This document shows positions 1 through 5,061 of a DNA stretch of 5,692 nt, piece after piece. Source of the stretch: Geopsychrobacter sp. (GTDB lineage: Bacteria; Desulfobacterota; Desulfuromonadia; Desulfuromonadales; Geopsychrobacteraceae); the NCBI GenBank assembly GCA_021647445.1, contig JAKIUS010000124.1, positions 1-5,692 on the forward strand, read 5' to 3'. Both the position numbers and the translations under genes were made by a program. Numbering within the stretch: position 1 is the first letter of the stretch; each line of letters begins with the position of its first letter. The notes under the pieces were generated by a model that saw only the letters and a program-made list of their open reading frames with translations, was not told the origin of the DNA and did no database searches.

Positions 1-128
1 CTAAGTATTTGATAACCGCCAACCCCGGCTGCCATCTGCAACTGGCCTGGGGACTAAAGCAGGCGGATATGAAACAGGAGGTCCTCCATCTGATGGAACT
101 CCTGGGACGCGCGACACCTGAAGGATAG
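1..128 (+). CDS. glcF: C-terminal end of a GlcF-like glycolate/lactate oxidase iron-sulfur subunit (partial)
   Basis: Only the last 41 codons are in the window, read from position 3 to a TAG at 126-128. The visible protein begins KYLITANPGCHLQLAWGL and ends in LLGRATPEG. The ANPGC motif followed by a hydrophobic helix, with an (V/L)LHLMELL segment before the end, is typical of the C-terminal end of the second cysteine-rich CCG domain in GlcF, LutA and HdrB-like proteins. In GlcF the subunit carries two 4Fe-4S clusters plus CCG domains and passes electrons from the FAD subunit GlcD during oxidation of glycolate or lactate. The neighbouring FCD-type regulator, a family that often controls lactate/glycolate operons, supports this reading. 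A related CCG-domain oxidoreductase cannot be excluded from so short a piece. The gene converges on the next one, with only 46 bp between the stop codons. Confidence 0.68.
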   Translation, partial: KYLITANPGCHLQLAWGLKQADMKQEVLHLMELLGRATPEG

Positions 129-174
129 GCTAAAAACCGACGCACTCAAGCCGCCCCAGACAGCACACAGCGCG

Positions 175-1569
175 TTAAGATTTGGTTGCGGCTGAAACAC
201 TCAGGGCGGGACGATGCATTTTTTCCCACAGACTTTTGCGCGAGATCCCGAGAGCCTCTGCAGTCTCACTTTTACGCCCCCGATGAGCATCAAGCGCAGC
301 GAGGATTGTTTCACGCTCATGTCGTCCCATAATCTGTTTGAGCGATTCGCCCGGCGTATAGAGAACAGGCGCGACAATGACTTCCAACTGGCTTTGCCCC
401 AACAAATCGGGTGGCAAATCGCCAGGAAAAAGGGTCTCGTCCTGCCCCAGTGCGACCGCCCGTTCCATGGCATGCCTGAGCTGGCGCACATTACCGGGCA
501 GAGGATGGTTTTGCAAAAGGATCCGGACTGCGGGAGATAAGACCTTCAACGGTTTTTTCATCTGTCGGCAGAACTGCTCGATAAACAGTTCTGCCAACGG
601 CAGAATGTCCTCCGTACGCTCACGCAGGGGCGGAACATCAAAATGAATCACGTTGAGGCGATAGAAAAGATCTTGACGAAAGGTTCCGGCTGCTACTTCG
701 GCGCTCAAATCACGATTAGTCGCAGCCACAATCCGCACATCAGCCCGAATTTCACGTCGTCCACCAAGAGGTTGCACAACCTTTTCTTGGATAGCGCGCA
801 ACAATTTCGATTGACTGACCAGCGGCAATTCGGCGATTTCATCCAGGAACAAGGTTCCACCATCGGCGAGCACAAACTTACCTTGTCGATCTTCGACGGC
901 ACCGGTAAAAGAGCCCCGTTGGTGTCCGAACAGTTCGGATTCGACCAGGTTTTCCGGCAGAGCGGCACAATTGACCCGTACCAGAGGCCGCTCATTGCGC
1001 AGACTGTGCAGGTGCAGGCGCTCAACGATACGTTCCTTACCCGTACCATTTTCGCCGGTAATCAGTACGGTTGAATCAAGCTCAGCGACCGTATCGACCA
1101 ACTCCAGCAAATGACGCATCAGCGCACTGTCCGCCACGATGGGATCGACCTGACCAGGGGGGTTTTTCAGCTGCAGGTTCTCTGCGGAGAGACGTTTTTT
1201 TTCAGTTACATCGCGGCTGGTGAGCAGGGTTCCCAGATATTCGCCCTCGACATTTCTGACCGCCGAATAGGTGTTTTCAAAATATCTGCGATTGACCTTA
1301 ACGGTTCGATTGCTGCTGGCAACAACGCCCGTCTTGAGGCTGGTCAGAAGTTCACGAATGCCCGGATGGGCCTTGGCGGGATGAATCGTGTAGATCAGAC
1401 GACCGATAATTTTATCGGCCCGCACCCGTCGAATCTTCTCGGCGGCGGGGTTACAGAAGCGGATGACATCCTCATCGTCAAGAAAGAGCACCCCCTCGGG
1501 CATCTCCTGAACAATCGCGGAAAAAATCTCTTGTCTGGGACGTTGCAGCATAGGGTCCTCGGCGGTCAT
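175..1569 (-). CDS. PAS-domain sigma-54-dependent transcriptional activator (AAA+, Fis-type HTH)
   Basis: This 464-residue protein is a bacterial enhancer-binding protein that would remodel the RNA polymerase sigma-54 closed complex using ATP. Domains in order: a PAS sensor at about 14-125 (GVLFLDDEDVIRFCNPAAEKI at its start, ending YLGTLLTSRDVTEKK), a short helical linker, an AAA+ domain at about 145-375, and a Fis-type HTH at about 418-452 (SETAEALGISRKSLWEKM). Visible motifs are Walker A GENGTGKE (172-179), a GSFTGA loop (219-224) in place of GAFTGA, Walker B GGTLFLDE (237-244), sensor I VAATNRDL and the arginine-finger region FRQDLFYRL (297-305). There is no transmembrane segment and no receiver domain, so control is probably by ligand or redox through PAS. 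An in-frame TGA lies two codons upstream of ATG 1569. A second ATG at 1551 (residue 7) has GAGGA four bases before it and may be the true start. Target genes are unknown; the neighbouring glcF is a candidate. Confidence 0.93.
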   Translation of the reverse strand: MTAEDPMLQRPRQEIFSAIVQEMPEGVLFLDDEDVIRFCNPAAEKIRRVRADKIIGRLIYTIHPAKAHPGIRELLTSLKTGVVASSNRTVKVNRRYFENTYSAVRNVEGEYLGTLLTSRDVTEKKRLSAENLQLKNPPGQVDPIVADSALMRHLLELVDTVAELDSTVLITGENGTGKERIVERLHLHSLRNERPLVRVNCAALPENLVESELFGHQRGSFTGAVEDRQGKFVLADGGTLFLDEIAELPLVSQSKLLRAIQEKVVQPLGGRREIRADVRIVAATNRDLSAEVAAGTFRQDLFYRLNVIHFDVPPLRERTEDILPLAELFIEQFCRQMKKPLKVLSPAVRILLQNHPLPGNVRQLRHAMERAVALGQDETLFPGDLPPDLLGQSQLEVIVAPVLYTPGESLKQIMGRHERETILAALDAHRGRKSETAEALGISRKSLWEKMHRPALSVSAATKS

Positions 1570-1592
1570 GTTTCAATCCAGTAACACCGGCT

Positions 1593-1621
1593 ATCCTACT
1601 CCTGCCATTTTTCTAATGCAA
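1593..1621 (-). promoter_or_regulatory. Weak candidate sigma-70 promoter for the sigma-54 activator gene
   Basis: On the minus strand TTGCAT (1616-1621) is followed after 17 bp by TAGGAT (1593-1598). These match the -35 and -10 consensus at 3 and 4 of 6 positions. Transcription would start around 1586, giving a very short leader. The gap to the upstream FCD regulator gene is only 82 bp with no clear terminator, so co-transcription with that gene is equally possible. Confidence 0.22.
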
Positions 1622-1651
1622 CCACTGAGCAAACACCAGGTATTTCGGACA

Positions 1652-2389
1652 TCAAGCCGTATCGGGCCGCTCACGCTGTAAAAAAAGTGCAAGCTTCTCT
1701 TCGACCAGGGTCAGATGCTCCATCATCTTCTGACGGGCGCGTTCCGGGTCATGAGCGGCGATCGCCTCGAGAATTTCACGGTGATGATTCAAGAGCAGTT
1801 CGATGTAGCCCTCCTTGGTATAAAATTCACCAAGGGTCACCATGATAGTGGTCTGAAAGAGCGTCTGAATGGTATCCAGCACATGCACCTGCAGGGTATT
1901 ATGCGTCGCCGCCGTAATCGTCAGATGGAATTCGGCATCAATCTTCGGATCCCAGCCACCACTGCCCGCCTGCTCTTCCATCACTTCATAAAGTTCACGC
2001 AACCGGGCAATCTCAGAGTCTTCAGCGCGCTTGGCTGCGAGATAGGCCGACCAGGTTTCCAGACCCATCCGCACCTCGGTTAAGGCCTGCAACATGCGGG
2101 GATCGCGGCGTTCAACCATGCTGGCCAACGGGTCGGCTATCGAGCGCTCGGTCAACGAGCGGACAAAGGTGCCGCCACCCTGACGCGATTCAAGAAAACC
2201 CATCGCTTCAAGCACCATGATCGCTTCACGGACAGAAGGTCGACTGACACCCAAAAACGCTGCCAATTCACGTTCGGACGGAATTCGTTCTCCCGGCTTG
2301 AGATCTCCGTTGGCAATCAGATTTTTTATCTGGGTAACGATCTCTTCCGAGAGCTTTTTGGGACGGATGGGCTTAAAAACAGGTGGCAT
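1652..2389 (-). CDS. FadR/LldR-type GntR-family transcriptional regulator with FCD ligand-binding domain
   Basis: This 245-residue protein is a metabolite-responsive DNA-binding regulator. The N-terminal GntR winged helix (about 10-77) shows the typical GDLKPGERIPSERELA and VSRPSVREAIMVLEAMGF segments and the GGGTFV wing. The C-terminal all-helical FCD domain (about 100-238) has the expected metal-site residues D151 and H155 (DAEFH), H202 or H203 (NHHREIL) and H225 (MMEHL). FCD proteins of this type bind carboxylates such as lactate, glycolate, pyruvate or acyl compounds; the exact ligand cannot be read here. The length is normal for the family. The start at 2389 is well supported by GGAGGA five bases upstream. 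A GGTnnnACC dyad overlaps its promoter, suggesting autoregulation. The nearby glcF end makes a 2-hydroxy-acid oxidation operon the likely target, which is inference. Confidence 0.94.
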   Translation of the reverse strand: MPPVFKPIRPKKLSEEIVTQIKNLIANGDLKPGERIPSERELAAFLGVSRPSVREAIMVLEAMGFLESRQGGGTFVRSLTERSIADPLASMVERRDPRMLQALTEVRMGLETWSAYLAAKRAEDSEIARLRELYEVMEEQAGSGGWDPKIDAEFHLTITAATHNTLQVHVLDTIQTLFQTTIMVTLGEFYTKEGYIELLLNHHREILEAIAAHDPERARQKMMEHLTLVEEKLALFLQRERPDTA

Positions 2390-2394
2390 AAAAA

Positions 2395-2400
2395 TCCTCC
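2395..2400 (-). promoter_or_regulatory. Strong ribosome binding site of the FCD regulator gene
   Basis: The minus strand reads GGAGGA followed by five T and then the ATG at 2389. This near-perfect Shine-Dalgarno sequence fixes the start codon. The seven bases CTGGAGG here (plus 2396-2402) are also fully complementary to CCUCCAG at the loop edge of the candidate small RNA near 4940. Confidence 0.85.
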
Positions 2401-2407
2401 AGTAAGG

Positions 2408-2418
2408 TGGTATGACCT
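2408..2418 (-). promoter_or_regulatory. Candidate operator of the FCD/GntR regulator (GGTnnnACC dyad)
   Basis: The minus strand reads AGGTCATACCA, a GGT-N3-ACC inverted repeat with the flanking A at the right-hand side. FadR, PdhR and several other FCD-subfamily regulators bind dyads with a TGGTnnnACCA core (established for the family). The dyad overlaps the end of the proposed -10 element and the likely transcription start of the regulator's own gene, the position expected for autorepression. The half-sites are short, so binding remains a prediction. Confidence 0.5.
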
Positions 2419-2446
2419 TTTAGCATGGAGGCCTTAAAAAACACAA
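2417..2446 (-). promoter_or_regulatory. Candidate promoter of the FCD regulator gene
   Basis: The minus strand has TTGTGT (2441-2446), 18 bp, then TAAAAG (2417-2422) preceded by TGC, giving an extended -10 element. The -35 match is modest (3 of 6) and the -10 matches 4 of 6 plus the TGn extension. The GGTnnnACC operator starts at the last base of the -10 element. The mRNA leader would be about 20 bases including the strong ribosome binding site. Confidence 0.42.
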
Positions 2447-2486
2447 GAAAAGATGGGGGAAACCCTGCCTAAACCTCAGCCCCCAT
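2435..2486 (-). terminator. Candidate intrinsic terminator of the kinase/regulator operon, spanning the stop codon
   Basis: On the minus strand ATGGGGG (2480-2486, the last sense codons of the response regulator) is perfectly complementary to CCCCCAT (2453-2459), separated by 20 bases that include the TAG stop. The stem is followed by a T-rich stretch, CTTTTCTTGTGTTTTTT. The 7-bp stem with five G-C pairs is good, but the loop is long and the T run is interrupted, so efficiency is uncertain. The T-rich stretch also contains the proposed -35 of the next gene. Confidence 0.42.
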
Positions 2487-3227
2487 ACTGCGCCGGAAAC
2501 GTGCAAACCATTTCTGAAAATCAGCCTCTTCACGTTCCATCTCAAACGCGTTAATCAGACCTCGCGACAGGGATACAGCCAGGGCCCTGTTGCGCAAGTT
2601 GAAGGAGTCACCGACCTTCTCACAGTGAAACTGCTCCTGATCGAGGCCTAGTTTGATATAGAGCGAGTTGAGGCGACTCTGTACTCCGCGACGCGAAAGA
2701 TAGCGTCGCTGGGCAATCAGGTTATCGGTCAGACCAAGGGAGATATCGAGCAGGGCTTCGTACTCGATATCGGAGAGAGCGGTCAGGCTATGTCCGGCAC
2801 GCCCCTGAACCTTGCGCACCTCAGGGTCGATCCAACACTGCTCATCAAGCAGGACCGTGCGCACCGCTGAGGCGATCCGCTCTTTCGGGCTCGATTTCAG
2901 CACATAACCATAAACCGTTTCCGGCGGCACAATCCTTGCGAGGGAGCGGACATACATTTCATCCTTGAACTGACTCCAGAAGACAATACGGGCCTGTGGT
3001 TTCGCATCCCAGAGGGCGCGCGCCATCTCGATGCCATTGAGTTCCGGCATTTGGATATCGCTAATCACCAACGGATCCTCAGTAAAGGTCAGACCGATTT
3101 CCAGAGCCTCTTTGCCATTGGGCGCACGAACGATTTCAACGTTTTCCTCCCAATCCTCAAGGAGACGATCGAGGAACAGGTAATCTTTTGGATTATCTTC
3201 TGCGATTAATATTTTGATCGACGCCAT
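2469..3227 (-). CDS. NarL/LuxR-like response regulator with an extended C-terminus
   Basis: This 252-residue response regulator is the cognate partner of the kinase encoded immediately upstream. The receiver domain (about 1-125) begins MASIKILIAEDNPKD, with acidic pocket E10/D11, phospho-acceptor D57 in VISDIQMPELNG, S85 in VFWSQ and K111 in YVLKSS, all at standard spacing. A divergent GerE/LuxR-type HTH follows at about 148-196 (LTALSDIEYEALLDISLGL, then LSRRGVQSRLNSLYIKLGL). About 56 further residues rich in R, E and aromatic residues follow; NarL-type proteins of about 210-220 residues normally end soon after the HTH. I chose ATG 3227 because AGAGGG lies six bases upstream and the receiver begins at its usual distance. 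An in-frame ATG at 3248 would add seven residues and overlap the kinase gene. The start lies one base after the kinase stop, so translation is probably coupled. Confidence 0.9.
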   Translation of the reverse strand: MASIKILIAEDNPKDYLFLDRLLEDWEENVEIVRAPNGKEALEIGLTFTEDPLVISDIQMPELNGIEMARALWDAKPQARIVFWSQFKDEMYVRSLARIVPPETVYGYVLKSSPKERIASAVRTVLLDEQCWIDPEVRKVQGRAGHSLTALSDIEYEALLDISLGLTDNLIAQRRYLSRRGVQSRLNSLYIKLGLDQEQFHCEKVGDSFNLRNRALAVSLSRGLINAFEMEREEADFQKWFARFRRSMGAEV

Positions 3228-3228
3228 A

Positions 3229-4635
3229 TCAACCCTCTTTTCTATCATCCTGCGTAACGAGCAGTGTCGCTACAGGCAGTTTCAGTTCAAAACGGGTCCC
3301 ACTACTGAAGCGCGAACTGCGACAGTCGACGTCGGCACCGACAGACCGCTCTCGAGCACGCAAATTATTGAGTCCGCGACCAGTTTCATTTCCGACCAGG
3401 GGCAAATTAAAACCACGGCCATTATCCTCGACCGACAGAACCAGTTGACTGCCTCGCAGTTCGAGACCAACCTCAAAACGTCCGGCATCGGCATGTTGAA
3501 TGACGTTCCTGATCGCTTCGATGGCGATCCGATAAAGTGAGAGCTGTTGTAGCCGGCTCAACCCGAGATCGGCAATCCGCTGGTCATAATAATAATGGTA
3601 CTGGGGTAAATTCGGTCCATCACATTGCCCTTCAAGATGTGCTTCAAGGGCCGCGCCAAGGCCGAGGATATCGAGGGTTTGTGGATGCAGGTTATTCATG
3701 ATATCGCGCAGATTGCTCATCGCACTGGACAGACTCCGTTCCAGTCCCTGGGCCTGTTTCCGGCAGGGGTTCTCCGGCACGGCAGCGAAGCTCTGGATCT
3801 CTCTAAGAATCGACGAAAGATCGGCCAGAGTCTGATCGTGGAGGTCCATCGCGATGCGCCGCCGTTCATCCTCGGCACCTTCAAAAAGCTTCTCGGTTCC
3901 AACCACCTGAATCAGACGTCGCGCCATACGATTGATCGAAAGACTCAGGGTGTCGAGTTCATCATCAATACGCTCAGGAGCGGCCGGAGGCTCCAGGTCT
4001 CCTTCGGCAATCCGGCTGGCCGCGAGTGATAGAGCCTGAATACGACTGAGAATCCGACGACCAAAATAGAGAGAAAGAACAATTCCCACTAAAATGGCGA
4101 CCCCAACCACCAGAATCATCACCAGAGCCGTACGCTCGACAAGTTCATCAATGTCACGGGTATGCAGATCACGTAGTTTCTGCCGCTGCACCGCAGTCAA
4201 ATTGGTCAGATCTGTCACCATTGATCGAAATTGAGCAACTGCCGTCAGCATATGCTCCAGATCAGCTCCCTTGCCCGGGCTAAGATCAGCAGCAATGCCG
4301 CGTAATTTCTTCAACTCTTCCGGTCGTACCAGATCACCAAAAGGCTCAATGCGCGCAACGGCACTGGCCGCGAGATCAGAAAGGCTGGCCAGCGATTCAA
4401 ATTCATTCTCTTCGGCGATACCACGGCGGCTGATCTGCAGCAATATCCGCTGCATACGGCGCGAAGCAAGATCGGCTTCGGCCAGAGAGATAAACGCTGT
4501 GCCAAGCGCTTTAGCCTCACGGCGCTTAACCGACAGGTCCCAGTAGGTATATTGCATGAAAGCGAGCAGCATGGTCAGCAATAACAGAACCAACGCGGGA
4601 GCAAGCAACACCTGATGTTTAACCGTAATCCTCAT
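3229..4635 (-). CDS. NarX/DegS-type membrane sensor histidine kinase (HAMP, HisKA_3, HATPase)
   Basis: This 468-residue inner-membrane sensor kinase would autophosphorylate on histidine and pass the phosphate to the regulator encoded next. Segments in order: transmembrane helix 1 (about 9-28), a periplasmic region of about 140 residues that looks entirely helical, transmembrane helix 2 (about 170-191), HAMP (about 192-245), a HisKA_3 dimerisation domain with ERRRIAMDLHDQTLADL carrying H266, the LHPQTLDILGLGAAL segment (316-330), and HATPase_c with N377 in EAIRNVIQHA, VEDNGRGF (402-409) and GRGLNNLRAR (419-428). There is no PAS or GAF domain, so sensing should be by the periplasmic helical bundle; the signal is unknown and I see no nitrate P-box motif. 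The end overlaps the regulator's ribosome binding site (TGA, one base, ATG). The ATG at 4635 has only a weak AGG about ten bases upstream. Confidence 0.93.
   Translation of the reverse strand: MRITVKHQVLLAPALVLLLLTMLLAFMQYTYWDLSVKRREAKALGTAFISLAEADLASRRMQRILLQISRRGIAEENEFESLASLSDLAASAVARIEPFGDLVRPEELKKLRGIAADLSPGKGADLEHMLTAVAQFRSMVTDLTNLTAVQRQKLRDLHTRDIDELVERTALVMILVVGVAILVGIVLSLYFGRRILSRIQALSLAASRIAEGDLEPPAAPERIDDELDTLSLSINRMARRLIQVVGTEKLFEGAEDERRRIAMDLHDQTLADLSSILREIQSFAAVPENPCRKQAQGLERSLSSAMSNLRDIMNNLHPQTLDILGLGAALEAHLEGQCDGPNLPQYHYYYDQRIADLGLSRLQQLSLYRIAIEAIRNVIQHADAGRFEVGLELRGSQLVLSVEDNGRGFNLPLVGNETGRGLNNLRARERSVGADVDCRSSRFSSGTRFELKLPVATLLVTQDDRKEG
3233..3238 (-). promoter_or_regulatory. 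Ribosome binding site that decides the response regulator start
   Basis: The minus strand reads AGAGGG, then TTGAT, then ATG at 3227. It lies inside the last codons of the kinase gene and favours ATG 3227 over the in-frame ATG at 3248. The arrangement GGT-TGA-T-ATG lets terminating ribosomes restart on the regulator. Confidence 0.7.
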
Positions 4636-4692
4636 GGACGAAGCCTAACAGCCCTGCAATAGAAATACACTGTGCTGATCCACACCCCAACG

Positions 4693-4720
4693 ATCATGTT
4701 TGCCCTTTCTAAAACGTCAA
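4693..4720 (-). promoter_or_regulatory. Candidate sigma-70 promoter of the kinase/response-regulator operon
   Basis: The minus strand has TTGACG (4715-4720, 5 of 6 matches), a 16-bp spacer, then CATGAT (4693-4698, 4 of 6 matches). Transcription would begin near 4686, leaving a leader of about 50 bases before the ATG at 4635. It is the best promoter match found between the upstream terminator and the kinase gene. Confidence 0.45.
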
Positions 4721-4910
4721 AGCCGGGTCGGCGCCATAAAGGGAACACGACTCTAGAGGCTGTCGGGCAACAAAGCCCTTGCACCCTGAGCGTCACGTGG
4801 TGAAGTTCGAACAGGACGCTAAAATAAAGTGATTAACAAACTTTGAACGAAAGAGATAGGCAGAACGGCTGCACCAAGAGTACCACTCCTGATCTTCCTG
4901 CGCAGCAGGC
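4721..4910. other. Unassigned intergenic segment with several short dyads
   Basis: No gene with a convincing start and ribosome binding site is visible on either strand. The stretch holds an inverted repeat AGCGTC (4789-4794) / GACGCT (4815-4820) that encloses the palindrome GTTCGAAC (4805-4812) and overlaps TCACGTGGTGA (4793-4803). It also holds a GGGC/GCCC hairpin (4765-4778), a CTCTAGAG palindrome (4751-4758) and a CCTGC/GCAGG hairpin (4897-4909). It lies upstream of the kinase promoter and could carry regulator sites, but no specific factor can be named. Confidence 0.4.
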
Positions 4911-4916
4911 GTTCCG

Positions 4917-4963
4917 AATAAAAAACGCCCCACAGACCTGGAGGGGGGGTAGGTCTGTGGGGC
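4917..4963 (-). terminator. Strong intrinsic terminator with a C-rich loop
   Basis: On the minus strand GCCCCACAGACCT (4951-4963) and AGGTCTGTGGGGC (4927-4939) form a perfect 13-bp stem with the 11-base loop ACCCCCCCTCC, followed by GTTTTTTATT. This is a textbook Rho-independent terminator for transcription leftwards. It would end both the OmpR-type regulator mRNA, whose stop codon is about 100 bases upstream, and the candidate small RNA. The plus strand has an A run before the stem and no T run immediately after it, so it acts in one direction only. Confidence 0.9.
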
Positions 4964-4983
4964 TAGAGACCCGAAGGTCCCTT
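4919..4983 (-). ncRNA. Candidate small RNA (about 65 nt) with cUUCGg hairpin and C-rich terminator loop
   Basis: Three signals line up on the minus strand. A near-consensus promoter (TTTACA, 17 bp, TATAAA) predicts a transcription start at about 4983. At 4982 a 7-bp hairpin begins: AGGGACC, the tetraloop TTCG, GGTCTCT (4965-4982), with one G-U pair and the very stable cUUCGg closure. One base later comes the 13-bp terminator stem (4927-4963) with the loop ACCCCCCCUCC and a run of T. The product would be a compact two-hairpin RNA with almost no single-stranded part except the loop and the U tail. C-rich CCUCC loops are known in several bacterial trans-acting small RNAs that pair with Shine-Dalgarno sequences, so such a role is inferred. 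I do not recognise it as a named RNA family. The alternative is that it is just the structured 3' end of the upstream mRNA. Confidence 0.55.
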
Positions 4984-4989
4984 AATTTC

Positions 4990-5018
4990 TTTATAACTCA
5001 GTTGCCGACGGATGTAAA
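4990..5018 (-). promoter_or_regulatory. Near-consensus sigma-70 promoter in the 3' UTR, driving the candidate small RNA
   Basis: The minus strand reads TTTACA (5013-5018, 5 of 6 matches), a 17-bp spacer, then TATAAA (4990-4995, 5 of 6 matches). This is the best promoter match in the window, yet no protein gene lies directly downstream of it before the strong terminator. The predicted start, seven bases after the -10 element, falls at the foot of the cUUCGg hairpin. Confidence 0.6.
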
Positions 5019-5061
5019 TAGCCCAGCTCAAAAAGAACCTACCGCCACAAAAGATTTCTGA

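Noticed and set aside
129..174. Possible terminator between the convergent glcF and sigma-54 activator genes
   Set aside because: Only a 4-bp stem before five T residues could be drawn on the minus strand, too weak to support.
1111..1584. Open plus-strand frame of 157 codons opposite the sigma-54 activator
   Set aside because: It is antisense to a well-defined PAS/AAA+ coding region, has no family resemblance and no convincing ribosome binding site. The same holds for the other plus-strand frames across 214-1074, 1715-2405 and 3214-4546.
4672..4690. GG-N10-GC spacing upstream of the kinase gene, as in a sigma-54 promoter
   Set aside because: Only the invariant dinucleotides match; the TTGC and TGGCAC contexts are missing, and a better sigma-70-type match lies nearby.
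4698..4705. GGGCAAAC on the minus strand, as in GEMM (cyclic di-nucleotide) riboswitches
   Set aside because: The second conserved half (GACGCAAAGCC) and the tetraloop receptor are absent, and the motif falls between the proposed -35 and -10 elements, so it would not be transcribed from that promoter.
4801..4820. GTTCGAAC resembling a tRNA T-loop
   Set aside because: The flanking bases do not form a 5-bp T stem on either strand and no acceptor or anticodon arm can be drawn; it is a simple 8-bp palindrome.
4908..4929. GGCGTT/AACGCC inverted repeat overlapping the terminator base and T run
   Set aside because: It shares bases with the much stronger terminator stem, and on the minus strand its second half lies beyond the expected termination point.
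4948..5043. Long-range complementarity ACCTACC (5037-5043) with GGTAGGT (4948-4954), possibly an antiterminator against the strong terminator
   Set aside because: Seven-base matches between two stretches of this size are expected by chance, the pairing cannot compete with a perfect 13-bp local stem, and the upstream strand is absent from the predicted short RNA.
4843..5061. 72-codon plus-strand frame in the intergenic region
   Set aside because: It runs straight through the perfect terminator stem and the UUCG hairpin, has low-complexity composition and no recognisable domain; RNA structure explains the sequence better.
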